Origin: Elioraea tepida
GTDB taxonomy: Bacteria; Pseudomonadota; Alphaproteobacteria; Acetobacterales; Acetobacteraceae
Direction: 5' to 3'
Length of the DNA stretch: 64,000 nt
Assembly: GCF_019203965.1 (NCBI RefSeq)
Contig: NZ_CP076448.1
Span: forward strand, 1,503,001 to 1,567,000
The translations under genes and the position numbers were made by a program. The notes under the pieces are model-generated. The model was not told where the DNA came from and did no database searches. It saw nothing but the letters and a program-made list of their open reading frames with translations. Below, piece by piece: positions 48,706 through 56,454 of this stretch (within the stretch, counting starts at the first letter, position 1; the number at the start of each line of letters is the position of its first letter).

Positions 48706-49947
48706 TCAGAACGCCATGCGAACGCCCGCAAGAAGCATCCGAGCACGGATGTCCGTCGTCCCGCGCTCACGTGCCTTCTGCTCGACGAACTCTGCAACGG
48801 CTTGAAGGCCAGGGGCGATGGTGTAACGGCCGCCGAAGGCATAGCCCTGGTCAGTACGATCCGCCGGATTCGTCTGATTACCTTCGGTCTTCAGATTATA
48901 GTAGTGAGCGCCGACGACGAAGGGCCCAAAGGTGTAGGTGGCGCCGAGGAAGTACTGGCGCGCACCATCGGCGTCCGGTTGGTTTTGCCGCAACAGACCG
49001 GTCATACCACCAGTGTTGATGCGGCCCCAGAGATACTCCGCGCCAACCGTGAACCCGGCGAATGTAGCCGTTGCGCCAATATTGTACACCCGCGGAGCCT
49101 TGTAGTCAGCAGCACCAATGATGTCCACGGCAGAGCCGAGCGTCACGCCGCCGTTCGCTGCGAAGGCGACTGGCCCGAAGGTGCCGCGATACCGAAGGGC
49201 GAAGTCGAAGATGTTCCGCGCACGGTTGATGTTTTGGTCGGTGCTCTTCAACGTCTGACAGGCAGTGGAGAGCGTGCCGCAGCCCCGCCGACCGTCGCCA
49301 AGGTTCCAGGCGAACGACGCACCGAAGTCGAAGCCGAAGAACTGTGGCGAGAGGTAGATGATCTTGGTCGCGTCATCGAGCCCGAGCTGCCCGGACTCGA
49401 AGAAAACCGGCCGCGTCGTCGCGAAGGAGCCGAGATCGCCGTTCACGCCGCCTGCGCCGAAGCCCTCGATCGCGCTGATCACGCGGAGCTGGCTCACAGC
49501 GCCGTCCTGGTCACCGAACTCAAGCCGGCCGAGCGACGGAAGCGCAACGAAGGTATACATCTCGTCCCATTCAACGGCTCGGTTTGAAATCGCAGTTTGC
49601 CCACCTAGGATGTCTGCCGGCGGACGGTTGCCATCGATGTTGAGCACGAGGTCAGCGCCGTAGATCAGGCCATCTGCTGTCCGCCCGGTCGCGAGGACTT
49701 GGATTTGGCCGCGGCTGTTGAAGTCGTTCTTGTCGAGCGAAACGGTGTTGCCATTGGCATCTAGGCCAGACTGACCGTTCTTCTGGCTGACATTGGCGTA
49801 GTGGAACCGCTGGTAGCCGCGGATTGCCACGGTGATACCCGGCTGCGGCGTTGCCGCCGGAGCCGGAGCCTGCGCCTTCGCAGGCGCCACGCCATCCGCC
49901 ACGAACGCGGCGAAGCCGGCCGCCGTGGCGAGAAGGATCTTGCGCAT
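48706..49947 (-). CDS. Outer-membrane porin
   Basis: A 413-residue outer-membrane barrel. It begins with a cleavable signal (MRKILLATAAGFAAFVADGV, cut near AKA-QA), then GITVAIRGYQRFHYANVS, alternating strands and many Gly/Asn/Tyr residues, and ends in MLLAGVRMAF with the C-terminal Phe needed for barrel assembly. This resembles the porins of Rhodospirillales. Its base composition is visibly less GC-rich than its neighbours, with more A/T in third positions, as seen in highly expressed or transferred genes. Ribosome site GGAGAGGG precedes the ATG. Its terminator is at 48640-48680. Confidence 0.88.
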   Translation of the reverse strand: MRKILLATAAGFAAFVADGVAPAKAQAPAPAATPQPGITVAIRGYQRFHYANVSQKNGQSGLDANGNTVSLDKNDFNSRGQIQVLATGRTADGLIYGADLVLNIDGNRPPADILGGQTAISNRAVEWDEMYTFVALPSLGRLEFGDQDGAVSQLRVISAIEGFGAGGVNGDLGSFATTRPVFFESGQLGLDDATKIIYLSPQFFGFDFGASFAWNLGDGRRGCGTLSTACQTLKSTDQNINRARNIFDFALRYRGTFGPVAFAANGGVTLGSAVDIIGAADYKAPRVYNIGATATFAGFTVGAEYLWGRINTGGMTGLLRQNQPDADGARQYFLGATYTFGPFVVGAHYYNLKTEGNQTNPADRTDQGYAFGGRYTIAPGLQAVAEFVEQKARERGTTDIRARMLLAGVRMAF

Positions 49948-50164
49948 CCTTTTCCCTCTCCGTTGTTACGCGCCGGACCCTTCCAGCGCACCTGTCCGGC
50001 CTCCCCCGCGCCCCTAAGACCCCAAAATGCCTCACAGGGCCTGCACCGGTGCCGGCGGAAGACCTGACGGGGACTATGACCAGCCTCGCGCGTCCGTGTC
50101 CACGGGGCCAAACGCGCGATTGTGCGTTTCGGGAAACACCGTGGCAGCGGTGCAACACACTTCC

Positions 50165-50770
50165 TCAGCGGGAGCCAGAGAGAGCCCCAACCGAGGCCAC
50201 CGCCGCCGCCCCCGCCGCCCTCGCCGCAGCGACACGCGAGGCCGTCACCCCGCCCAAAGCCGCGACCGGTAGCCCCGCCCGTCGCGCAAGAGAGGCGAAG
50301 CGGAGAGTCCCAAGCGGCCGAGCGCCGGGGTGCGAGACGGTCGGAAACAGCGGCGAGAGCAGCGCGAGGTCGGCGCCGAGCCGGTGCGCGCGGGCAAGCG
50401 CCGCCATCCCATGCGCGGCGATGGTGAGCAAAGGCCGCCGCGGCCGCCGACGCGCCAGCCGGAACGGCGCAGGGGGGCGCATCCCTTCGGCGAGGTGGAG
50501 CCCGGCGCGCAAGGAAAGCGCGAGCCTCGCGTCACGCGCAACGAGCAGGCGCAGCCTGCGTGAGCGGCAGAGCCGCCCGAGCGAAGCCGCGAGCGACGCG
50601 CGCCCCGAGACCCCGTCATGCCTGAGGATCACCGCCGCCCCAGGCGGAAGCCGCGAGGCCGCCGCGAGCGGGTCACCCCCCCTCCTCTCGTCGGTCATCA
50701 GGATGAGGTATGGAAGCGCACCCGCCCGACGCCGAAGAACCCGCGCCGCCTCAGCGAGAGACCGTGCCAT
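50165..50770 (-). CDS. Thiamine phosphate synthase (ThiE/TenI-like)
   Basis: A 201-residue TIM-barrel protein of the ThiE/TenI family. It has LILMTDERRGGDPL near the N-terminus (close to the usual LxLITD), ARDARLALSLRAGLHLAEG, LLSPLFPTVSHPGARPLG and AALGGVT, the phosphate-binding ends of the barrel. The motifs in the active-site loops are looser than in canonical ThiE, so it may be a TenI-like or TMP-synthase-like variant. The ATG (50770-50768) shares bases with the ATG of yggS on the other strand. The ATG in LILMTD is an alternative start. Confidence 0.72.
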   Translation of the reverse strand: MARSLAEAARVLRRRAGALPYLILMTDERRGGDPLAAASRLPPGAAVILRHDGVSGRASLAASLGRLCRSRRLRLLVARDARLALSLRAGLHLAEGMRPPAPFRLARRRPRRPLLTIAAHGMAALARAHRLGADLALLSPLFPTVSHPGARPLGTLRFASLARRAGLPVAALGGVTASRVAAARAAGAAAVASVGALSGSR

Positions 50771-51485
50771 GACCGCCCCCGCCGACAGCGTTCAGGATGA
50801 CACGATCGCCGCGAACCTCGCCGCGGTGCGCGCGCGAATCGCCGCAGCAGCACGCGCGGCCGGGCGGGACCCTGCGTCGGTAACCCTCGTCGCCGTCTCG
50901 AAGACGCACGGGGCGGAGGCGGTCGCGGCCGCGCTGGCGGCGGGCCAGACCGTGTTCGGCGAGAACCGGGTGCAGGAGGCACGCGCGAAGTTCCCCGCCC
51001 TGCGCGCTGCCCACCCGGAGCTTCGCCTGCACCTGATCGGGCCCTTGCAGACCAACAAGGTGCGGGAGGCGATGGCGCTCGCCGACGTGATCGAGACGCT
51101 TGACCGGCCCAAGCTCGCCGAAGCGATCGCCGGCGAACGCGACCGCTCCGGCCGCTGCCCCGACCTCCTCGTGCAGGTGAATGTGGGGCGGGAGCCGCAG
51201 AAGGCCGGCATAGACCCCGGTCTCGCCGAAGCCTTCGTCGAGGACTGCCGCGGCCGGCTCGGCCTTCCCGTGCGGGGGCTGATGTGTATCCCCCCCGTCG
51301 ACGAGGACCCGGCGCCGCACTTCGCCTGGCTTGCCGAGTGCGCGCGGAAGCTCGGGCTGGCGGAGCTCAGCATGGGGATGAGCGGGGATTTCGAAACCGC
51401 GATCACCCATGGCGCCACACTCGTGCGGCTTGGCAGCGCGATCTTCGGCCCGCGCCACGCCCCCGCCCCGTTCACGCTGGCCTGA
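50769..51485 (+). CDS. yggS: YggS/PLPBP family PLP homeostasis protein
   Basis: A 238-residue TIM-barrel PLP-binding protein involved in vitamin B6 homeostasis rather than catalysis. The Lys for PLP lies in VTLVAVSKTHGAEAV (about 40-54). GENRVQEARAKFP, LHLIGPLQTNKV and SMGMSGDFETAITHGATLVRLGSAIFG are family motifs. The ATG at 50769 is the only start near the normal N-terminus. It overlaps by two bases the divergent start codon of the ThiE-like gene. Its end overlaps the convergent L,D-transpeptidase gene by 14 bases. Confidence 0.93.
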   Translation: MTAPADSVQDDTIAANLAAVRARIAAAARAAGRDPASVTLVAVSKTHGAEAVAAALAAGQTVFGENRVQEARAKFPALRAAHPELRLHLIGPLQTNKVREAMALADVIETLDRPKLAEAIAGERDRSGRCPDLLVQVNVGREPQKAGIDPGLAEAFVEDCRGRLGLPVRGLMCIPPVDEDPAPHFAWLAECARKLGLAELSMGMSGDFETAITHGATLVRLGSAIFGPRHAPAPFTLA

Positions 51486-52005
51486 CCTCGATCGCCCGAA
51501 GCCCTGGCAGAACCGCGAGCAGGTCAGGCAGGGCGAGCGCGATGCAGCCCTCCGTGGGCCCAAGCCCGGGCGAGGCGACGTGGAGGAAGATCGCCGACCC
51601 GCGGCCCGGGACGGTCGGGGCGTCGTTCCACCCGAGCACGCCCACGAGATCGTAGAGCCCGTCCTCGCGCCACAGGCGCTCGTGTCGTGCCGGGTGGGGA
51701 AGCCTGACCATGCGGTTATAGGCGGGGTCGCCAGGGTCGTCGCACCAGCCGTCGTCGGGGGCGATTGGCTCGACCGGAACGGCGGCGGTCGGGCGGGGGA
51801 GCCGGTCGGCCCGGAACAGGAGACGCCGGAGCGGGAGCACGGCGGCGGGTGTGGCGCCGTCTCCCTCGCGCTTGGCCTCGGCGGGCACGATCCCCGCCCG
51901 GCCCAGGGCGCAGCGGAAGGGCCGCCCGTCGGGGCCGCGCAGCAGCGTTCCCACCGTCGCTCTGGGCGGGGCGAGGACGAGAGCGGCATCGGGGGAGAGG
52001 CGCAT
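51472..52005 (-). CDS. L,D-transpeptidase family protein (YkuD-like)
   Basis: A 177-residue protein with the L,D-transpeptidase catalytic pattern: FLHVASPGLGPTEGCIAL, where His and Cys are about 13 residues apart as in YkuD/ErfK enzymes, which form 3-3 peptidoglycan cross-links or attach lipoproteins. It has no obvious signal peptide in this reading, which is unusual for a periplasmic enzyme. It is the group sometimes annotated as a catalytic domain protein of unknown substrate. The start at 52005 is the only good ATG. Confidence 0.8.
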   Translation of the reverse strand: MRLSPDAALVLAPPRATVGTLLRGPDGRPFRCALGRAGIVPAEAKREGDGATPAAVLPLRRLLFRADRLPRPTAAVPVEPIAPDDGWCDDPGDPAYNRMVRLPHPARHERLWREDGLYDLVGVLGWNDAPTVPGRGSAIFLHVASPGLGPTEGCIALALPDLLAVLPGLRAIEVRPA

Positions 52006-52036
52006 GCGCGCGCTCTACCACGCCCGCTCGGCTGCG

Positions 52037-52876
52037 TCAGGGCCGTGCCTCGGCAGCGGGGGCGGGCGCGGGCGCGGTGCGGGAGCGCATCACACGCTCA
52101 TAGGCCTCGAGGCCCTGGAGCATGCGCTGGACGAAGGCCGGGTCCTGGCCGCCGGAGGTGATCGGGAGGATGGGCGCGCCTCGTATCCGCCCGGGCTGCC
52201 CCGGCCCCGGGGGCGCGACGGGAGCGGTCCCGGGCGATTGGGCGCCGGCCACGCCGGAGGCGGCCTCGCCGCCCGGCGCGTCACGCTCGCGCGCGGGCGC
52301 AGGCAGCGCGGCCGCGGCGGCCACGGCAGCCACGGCAGGGTCCGGCGGTGGCGCGGCCTCGCGTGGCGGCAGGGCAGGGGCGGGATAGGCGCGGGCGGCG
52401 AGCTGGGTCGCGAGCGGCAGCGGCCTGAGCGGCGTGCCGGCGGTGGTGGTGAGCTCGGCGAGGCTTCGGGACGGGGCGGGGGCAGGGGGTTGGGAGGCGA
52501 CCGCCGTCGCTGGCTGAGCAGGCTTGGCCGAGGAGCCGCCACTGAAGAGCTCCTCGACGAGAGAGCCGACAGCAGCCACGATCGCCCCGATCGGCCCTCC
52601 GATGACGAGCCCGCCGAGGACACGGAACACCGGCTGGATCGTCTCGCCGGTGAGCTTGCGATAGACCCAGGAGACCCCGGGGATGTGGTGCAGCGGATTG
52701 AGGGCGGCGAGGAACTCGCCGAACGTCACCGTGCTCGGCATCGGCTCGAGCTCGTCCGGCCCGAGCGGGGGGCCGCCATCGGCCGGACTTCGCGGCCGTT
52801 GCGCAGCGACCGAGCGGTCTGCCACGCGAAGCTCCGGCGGGCGGGAGAGCGACGGGGAGGAGGCGGGGCCGACCAT
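52037..52876 (-). CDS. Proline/alanine-rich protein with a conserved hydrophobic domain, function unknown
   Basis: A 279-residue protein. A conserved block at about residues 48-110 (TVTFGEFLAALNPLHHIPGV, then SWVYRKLTGETIQPVFRVLG) is followed by a glycine-rich hydrophobic stretch GGLVIGGPIGAIVAAVGSLV. A block of this kind (FGxFLxxxNPLxHIPxVxxxYRxxTG) occurs in uncharacterised Rhodospirillales proteins. The rest is a low-complexity Pro/Ala linker and a C-terminal helix (FVQRMLQGLEAYERVM). No enzyme motif is visible. It lies between ribA and the L,D-transpeptidase gene on the same strand. Confidence 0.65.
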   Translation of the reverse strand: MVGPASSPSLSRPPELRVADRSVAAQRPRSPADGGPPLGPDELEPMPSTVTFGEFLAALNPLHHIPGVSWVYRKLTGETIQPVFRVLGGLVIGGPIGAIVAAVGSLVEELFSGGSSAKPAQPATAVASQPPAPAPSRSLAELTTTAGTPLRPLPLATQLAARAYPAPALPPREAAPPPDPAVAAVAAAAALPAPARERDAPGGEAASGVAGAQSPGTAPVAPPGPGQPGRIRGAPILPITSGGQDPAFVQRMLQGLEAYERVMRSRTAPAPAPAAEARP

Positions 52877-53017
52877 GCCGGCACCTCGGCAAGCCCCGTG
52901 CCAGAAGCCAACTCCTTGCGCTTGCTTGCCCTTCCCGAAGCGGGCGGCAGGTCCTGCCGGGCAGAACCGGCCCCGCCGGGCGGGAAAACGGCCGGGTCCT
53001 GCCGGAGGCGTTCGGCC

Positions 53018-54202
53018 TCAGAACAGGTGGCCGAACCGTTCCGCCTTGGTGCGGAGATAGCGGGCGTTGTGCTGGGTCGCCGGAAAGGCGTGCGCGACCC
53101 GGCCGGCGACCGTGATGCCGCAGGCCTCGAGCGCCGCCATCTTGTCGGGGTTGTTGGTGAGGATCCGCACCGTCCCGAGCCCGAGCTCCCGCAGCATCGC
53201 CGCGGCGATCAGAAAGTTGCGCTCATCGGCGCCGTAGCCGAGGCGTGTGTTGGCGTCGTGCGTGTCCGCCCCCCGGTCCTGCAGCTCGTAGGCGCGCAGC
53301 TTGTTGACGAGGCCGATCCCCCGCCCCTCCTGACTCAGATAGAGCAGGACGCCCGACCCCTCCTCCGCCATCCGCTTGAGCGCGCCGCGGAGCTGCGGCC
53401 CGCAGTCGCAGCGGAGCGAGCCGAGGAGATCGCCGGTGAAGCACTCGCTGTGCAGCCGCACGAGCGGCGGGGTGGCGGCCCCCCAGGGGTCACCGACCAC
53501 GATCGCGAGATGCTCGGTGCCGCCATCCGCCGGCCGGAAGGCAATGATCCGTGTGGCGGCGCTGTCCTCGAGCGGCACGGAGGCTTCGGCGACGCGAGTC
53601 AGCGTGGCGGCGACCATGTCGGGATAGGAGAGCACCGCCTCGGCAGGAGCGGCGAGGAGGTCGTGGCGCTGCGCGAGCCCTGACGCGTCACCCCCCGTGT
53701 CGACCGGAGCGACCACCACGGCCGGCAAGAGACGTGCGAGCTTGGCAAGCTGGATCGATGCGGCGGCTGCCTCGACCGGGACCAGCGGCGCGGGCTCGGG
53801 CCTCGTCTGCGGCGGCTCCGCCGTCGGGTCGGCGAGGCTGCGCAGAAGGGCGGGCGTCACGCCCGGAGGGAGGCGGAAGGCGACGGCCGGCGCGCCCGCT
53901 CCGACCGGGGCGGGGCCCTGAAGCACAGCGGCGGCGCGTGTCGGGGCGAGCAGCAGGACGGGCGGTGCCGCACCGAGCGCGGCGAGGCGGGAGAGCGTGG
54001 CCGGCGAGGCGAGTTCCGCCGCCGCGACCAGCCAGGCGGAGCGGGGGTTGGACGCGACGAGGAGCGCCGCAGCGCCACGGCGAAGCTCGGCGACGGCGCG
54101 GTGCACGGGGCGAAGCGAGCGCTCACCCTCCACCTGCCGCTCCAGGGCGGCGGGCGTTTCGGCAGCGGCCGTGGCGGCGGCAAGCGATGCTGTAGGTGGC
54201 AT
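53018..54202 (-). CDS. ribA: GTP cyclohydrolase II with N-terminal extension
   Basis: RibA opens GTP in the first step of riboflavin synthesis. The C-terminal 190 residues hold all catalytic features: HSECFTGDLLGSLRCDCGPQ with the zinc cysteines, YLSQEGRGIGLVNKLRAYEL and THDANTRLGYGADER. The protein is 394 residues, about twice the minimal enzyme, with a Pro/Ala-rich N-terminal domain of about 200 residues that looks like a degenerate RibB-type or DUF-like module, a known style in Acetobacteraceae. The ATG at 54202 is used. It ends with KAERFGHLF. It is divergent from the response regulator. Confidence 0.9.
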   Translation of the reverse strand: MPPTASLAAATAAAETPAALERQVEGERSLRPVHRAVAELRRGAAALLVASNPRSAWLVAAAELASPATLSRLAALGAAPPVLLLAPTRAAAVLQGPAPVGAGAPAVAFRLPPGVTPALLRSLADPTAEPPQTRPEPAPLVPVEAAAASIQLAKLARLLPAVVVAPVDTGGDASGLAQRHDLLAAPAEAVLSYPDMVAATLTRVAEASVPLEDSAATRIIAFRPADGGTEHLAIVVGDPWGAATPPLVRLHSECFTGDLLGSLRCDCGPQLRGALKRMAEEGSGVLLYLSQEGRGIGLVNKLRAYELQDRGADTHDANTRLGYGADERNFLIAAAMLRELGLGTVRILTNNPDKMAALEACGITVAGRVAHAFPATQHNARYLRTKAERFGHLF

Positions 54203-54555
54203 TGGCGGCGGGTCCTCCAACACAGTGTGTTCGGACGCGATCGCGGCGCAAAGAAGGCAGGCTTCGGCACGCGGCGTTGCACCGGCATGAAATCTTCGGG
54301 GGCGTCCAGGGAGATGGTGCAGCTCCGCGCCGAGGCAATCGGTGCGAGGCCTTGGCGCAGCCAAGCGATCACGGGATCGTGCACCCACAGAGACGTGCAC
54401 GGGAGAGGGTGCTGCGCCGGGCGGACGCGATCACGACATGCTGTCGCGCGCGGCGTCCTGCCGCGTCATGCCACGCCGGCCGGGTGCTTCCTTGCCCGTC
54501 CCCGGCGCCGGCTGGCACACTCCCGGACCGACGGACAAGGGGAACATTGAGGCCC
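54203..54555. other. Intergenic region between ribA and the response regulator
   Basis: This 353-base divergent region has no gene that can be supported. It holds the 13-base palindrome AACACAGTGTGTT (54219-54231), 17 bases upstream of the ribA start, an operator-like site. No FMN riboswitch core sequence was seen before ribA. An open frame on the minus strand (about 54200-54384) reads PEDFMPVQRRVPKPAFF but lacks a convincing start or family match. Confidence 0.5.
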
Positions 54556-55278
54556 ATGGCTCTCGCACGACCGATCCTGATCGTCGATGACGACCGCGCC
54601 CTGCGCGAGACGCTCGCCGAGCAGCTCCGCGCGGAGGGCGAGTTCGAACCACACGCGGCCGAGAGCCTCGCTGCCGCCGAGGCAGCGCTTGGCGGCGGCA
54701 ACGCCCGGTTCGACGCCATCCTGCTCGATGTCGGCCTGCCCGACGGGGACGGGCGCGACTTCACCCGCACCATCCGGCAGAAGGGGGTGAAGGTGCCGAT
54801 CATCATGCTGACCGGGGCCGACACGGAGGCCGACACGATCCGCGGCCTCGATTCGGGGGCGAATGATTACATCGTCAAGCCGTTCCGGCTCGGCGAGCTG
54901 CTCGCGCGGCTGCGCCGCCATCTCGCGATCTTCGATAACTCCGACGACGCGGTGTTCTCGATCGGGCCCTACACCTTCCGCCCGGCAGCGAAGCTCCTCC
55001 TCGAGGCGAAGCGCAACCGCAAGATCAGACTGACCGAGAAGGAGGCGGCGATCCTCAAGTTCCTCTACCGCGCCGAGGGCAAGCCGGTGCCGCGCCAGGT
55101 TCTGCTCAACGAGGTCTGGGGCTACAACGCCGGGGTGACGACGCACACGCTCGAGACCCACATCTACCGCCTGCGCCAGAAGGTCGAGCCCGACCCGGGG
55201 AATGCGCGGCTTCTCGTGACCGAGAGCGGCGGGTATCGGCTCAACGCGCAGTGGACGCCAGAGCCGACAGGGGGGTGA
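54556..55278 (+). CDS. OmpR/PhoB-family response regulator
   Basis: A 240-residue response regulator. The receiver domain (about 4-120) has the acidic pocket VDDDRAL, the phospho-acceptor Asp in ILLDVGLPDGDG and the Lys in IVKPFRLGELL. The winged helix (about 135-235) contains KIRLTEKEAAILKFLYRAEG and the recognition-helix region THTLETHIYRLRQKVEP. No histidine kinase is adjacent, so it is an orphan in this window. ATG 54556 gives the standard N-terminus. Its end overlaps the remnant on the other strand by 38 bases. Confidence 0.92.
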   Translation: MALARPILIVDDDRALRETLAEQLRAEGEFEPHAAESLAAAEAALGGGNARFDAILLDVGLPDGDGRDFTRTIRQKGVKVPIIMLTGADTEADTIRGLDSGANDYIVKPFRLGELLARLRRHLAIFDNSDDAVFSIGPYTFRPAAKLLLEAKRNRKIRLTEKEAAILKFLYRAEGKPVPRQVLLNEVWGYNAGVTTHTLETHIYRLRQKVEPDPGNARLLVTESGGYRLNAQWTPEPTGG

Positions 55279-55575
55279 CCGGCGCCAGGCCTTCGGCGAG
55301 CGCTCCCTGCCGCCGTGCCGCCGCGCGCTGCGTCGCCTCGATGAACACCTCGAGACTCTGCCCCACCGCCACCGGCAGGCTGCGCGGCTCGAGGCTGTAG
55401 ATCACCTCGGCCACGCGCGTATCGACGCGCTCGCCCGGGGCGTTCGATGGGAAGCCCTTTCCGCACGCGGCAGATCCACCACGACCGCGACGCCGACCAC
55501 GAGGCCGAGCTCTTTGGCCCTGTCACCCGTCAGCATGACCCAGGCGATCGCGCCGATGGAGGCTCTCCTGAACAT
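55241..55575 (-). pseudogene. Deletion scar of an ABC exporter: permease start joined to adaptor end
   Basis: Read from ATG 55575, the first 35 codons give FRRASIGAIAWVMLTGDRAK then ELGLVVGVAVVVDLP, resembling the N-terminus of DevC/FtsX-type ABC permeases (MLTGDRAKxLGLVFGVAF). In another frame further along, PGERVDTRVAEVIYSLEPRS then LPVAVGQSLEVFIEA matches the C-terminus of HlyD/DevB membrane-fusion adaptors, ending at the TGA at 55241-55243. The junction is near 55455-55490. The simplest reading is that the interior of a permease-ATPase-adaptor operon was deleted. It faces a TetR gene whose operators remain. Family matches are from memory, so this is probable, not proven. Confidence 0.6.
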
Positions 55576-55596
55576 CGTTCATGTGAACGATGTTCA
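55569..55596. promoter_or_regulatory. Double TetR operator, 28-base palindrome
   Basis: TGAACATCGTTCA (55569-55581) and TGAACGATGTTCA (55584-55596) are two TGAAC-N3-GTTCA boxes separated by TG. Together they read as one exact palindrome. The first box contains the ATG of the remnant. They are predicted to bind two TetR dimers. Confidence 0.75.
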
Positions 55597-55633
55597 TATA
55601 CCGCGCTTGCGGCGGCCGGCGCAAGGGCTAAAG

Positions 55634-55646
55634 TGAACGCCGTTCA
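55634..55646. promoter_or_regulatory. Third TetR operator box
   Basis: TGAACGCCGTTCA repeats the TGAAC-N3-GTTCA pattern 25 bases before the TetR start (55671). It suggests autoregulation. Confidence 0.7.
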
Positions 55647-55670
55647 GGTCACGACACGGGAGGCGGCCAG

Positions 55671-56351
55671 GTGGGCGCTCGATCGGTCAGGGCGATGCCG
55701 AAGCGTCAGGCGGGAGAGACGCGGGCCGCGCCGCGCCGGCGCCAGAGCGCCGCCGACCGACGCACCCAAGTGGTCGCGGCGGCGCGCCGGCTGATGGCCC
55801 AGAACGGGGCGGAGGCGGTGTCGATGCGCGCCGTCGCCGCCGCCGCCGGCGTCTCGCCCGCCGCGCTCTATCTCTATTTCCCCGACAAGACCGTGCTGCT
55901 CGCGGCGGTGGTCGATGCCGTGTTCGACGAGCTGCTCGCGGCCTTCACCCGGGCGGTCGAGGGCGCCGCCGCCTCGCCCGACCCGTTCGCGCGGCTTGCC
56001 TCGCTGATGGACGCCTATGTCGCCTGGGGGCTCGCGCACCCGGACGAGTACCGGCTCGTGTTCATGACGCCGGTGGTCGGGGTGGCGGGCCAGCGCCCCG
56101 TGGCGGAGGGGTGCCGGACCGGCTCGGCGAACGGGGCGGCGACCTTCGCCGCGCTCGCCGCCGAGGTCTCGCGGCTGATCGCCTCCGGCCATGCGCGGGA
56201 GTCGGACCCCGCCCTGGTCGCCGAGCAGATCTGGGCCGGCGGCCACGGCCTCGTGTCGCTCATGATCACCTTCCCCGAATTCGCGTGGAGCCCGCGCGAG
56301 GCGCTGTGCGCGGCGCTGCGCGAGACGCTTTTGCGCGGCATCTCCGCCTGA
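55671..56351 (+). CDS. TetR/AcrR family repressor
   Basis: A 226-residue repressor. The helix-turn-helix (about 25-75) reads RTQVVAAARRLMAQNGAEAV then SMRAVAAAAGVSPAALYLYF, a typical TetR DNA-binding domain. The C-terminal ligand domain contains YVAWGLAHPDEYRLVFM, like the WHG-type TetR_C family. GTG 55671 is preferred to ATG 55695 because GGGAGG lies seven bases upstream of it. Its natural target, the divergent exporter operon, appears to be deleted, leaving the regulator and its three boxes. Confidence 0.9.
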   Translation: MGARSVRAMPKRQAGETRAAPRRRQSAADRRTQVVAAARRLMAQNGAEAVSMRAVAAAAGVSPAALYLYFPDKTVLLAAVVDAVFDELLAAFTRAVEGAAASPDPFARLASLMDAYVAWGLAHPDEYRLVFMTPVVGVAGQRPVAEGCRTGSANGAATFAALAAEVSRLIASGHARESDPALVAEQIWAGGHGLVSLMITFPEFAWSPREALCAALRETLLRGISA

Positions 56352-56454
56352 GTGGTTCGCCCGCGGCGCTGCTCGCCGCGTTGCAGCAAAAGGCTAGGCG
56401 CGGCGGGGCGCCTCCGTTAAACCGGGCGGCCTCGGCAACGGCGAAGAGGACCGG

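Noticed and set aside
50770-50900. TPP riboswitch upstream of the ThiE-like gene
   Set aside because: The upstream sequence is inside yggS coding DNA and shows no THI-box core.
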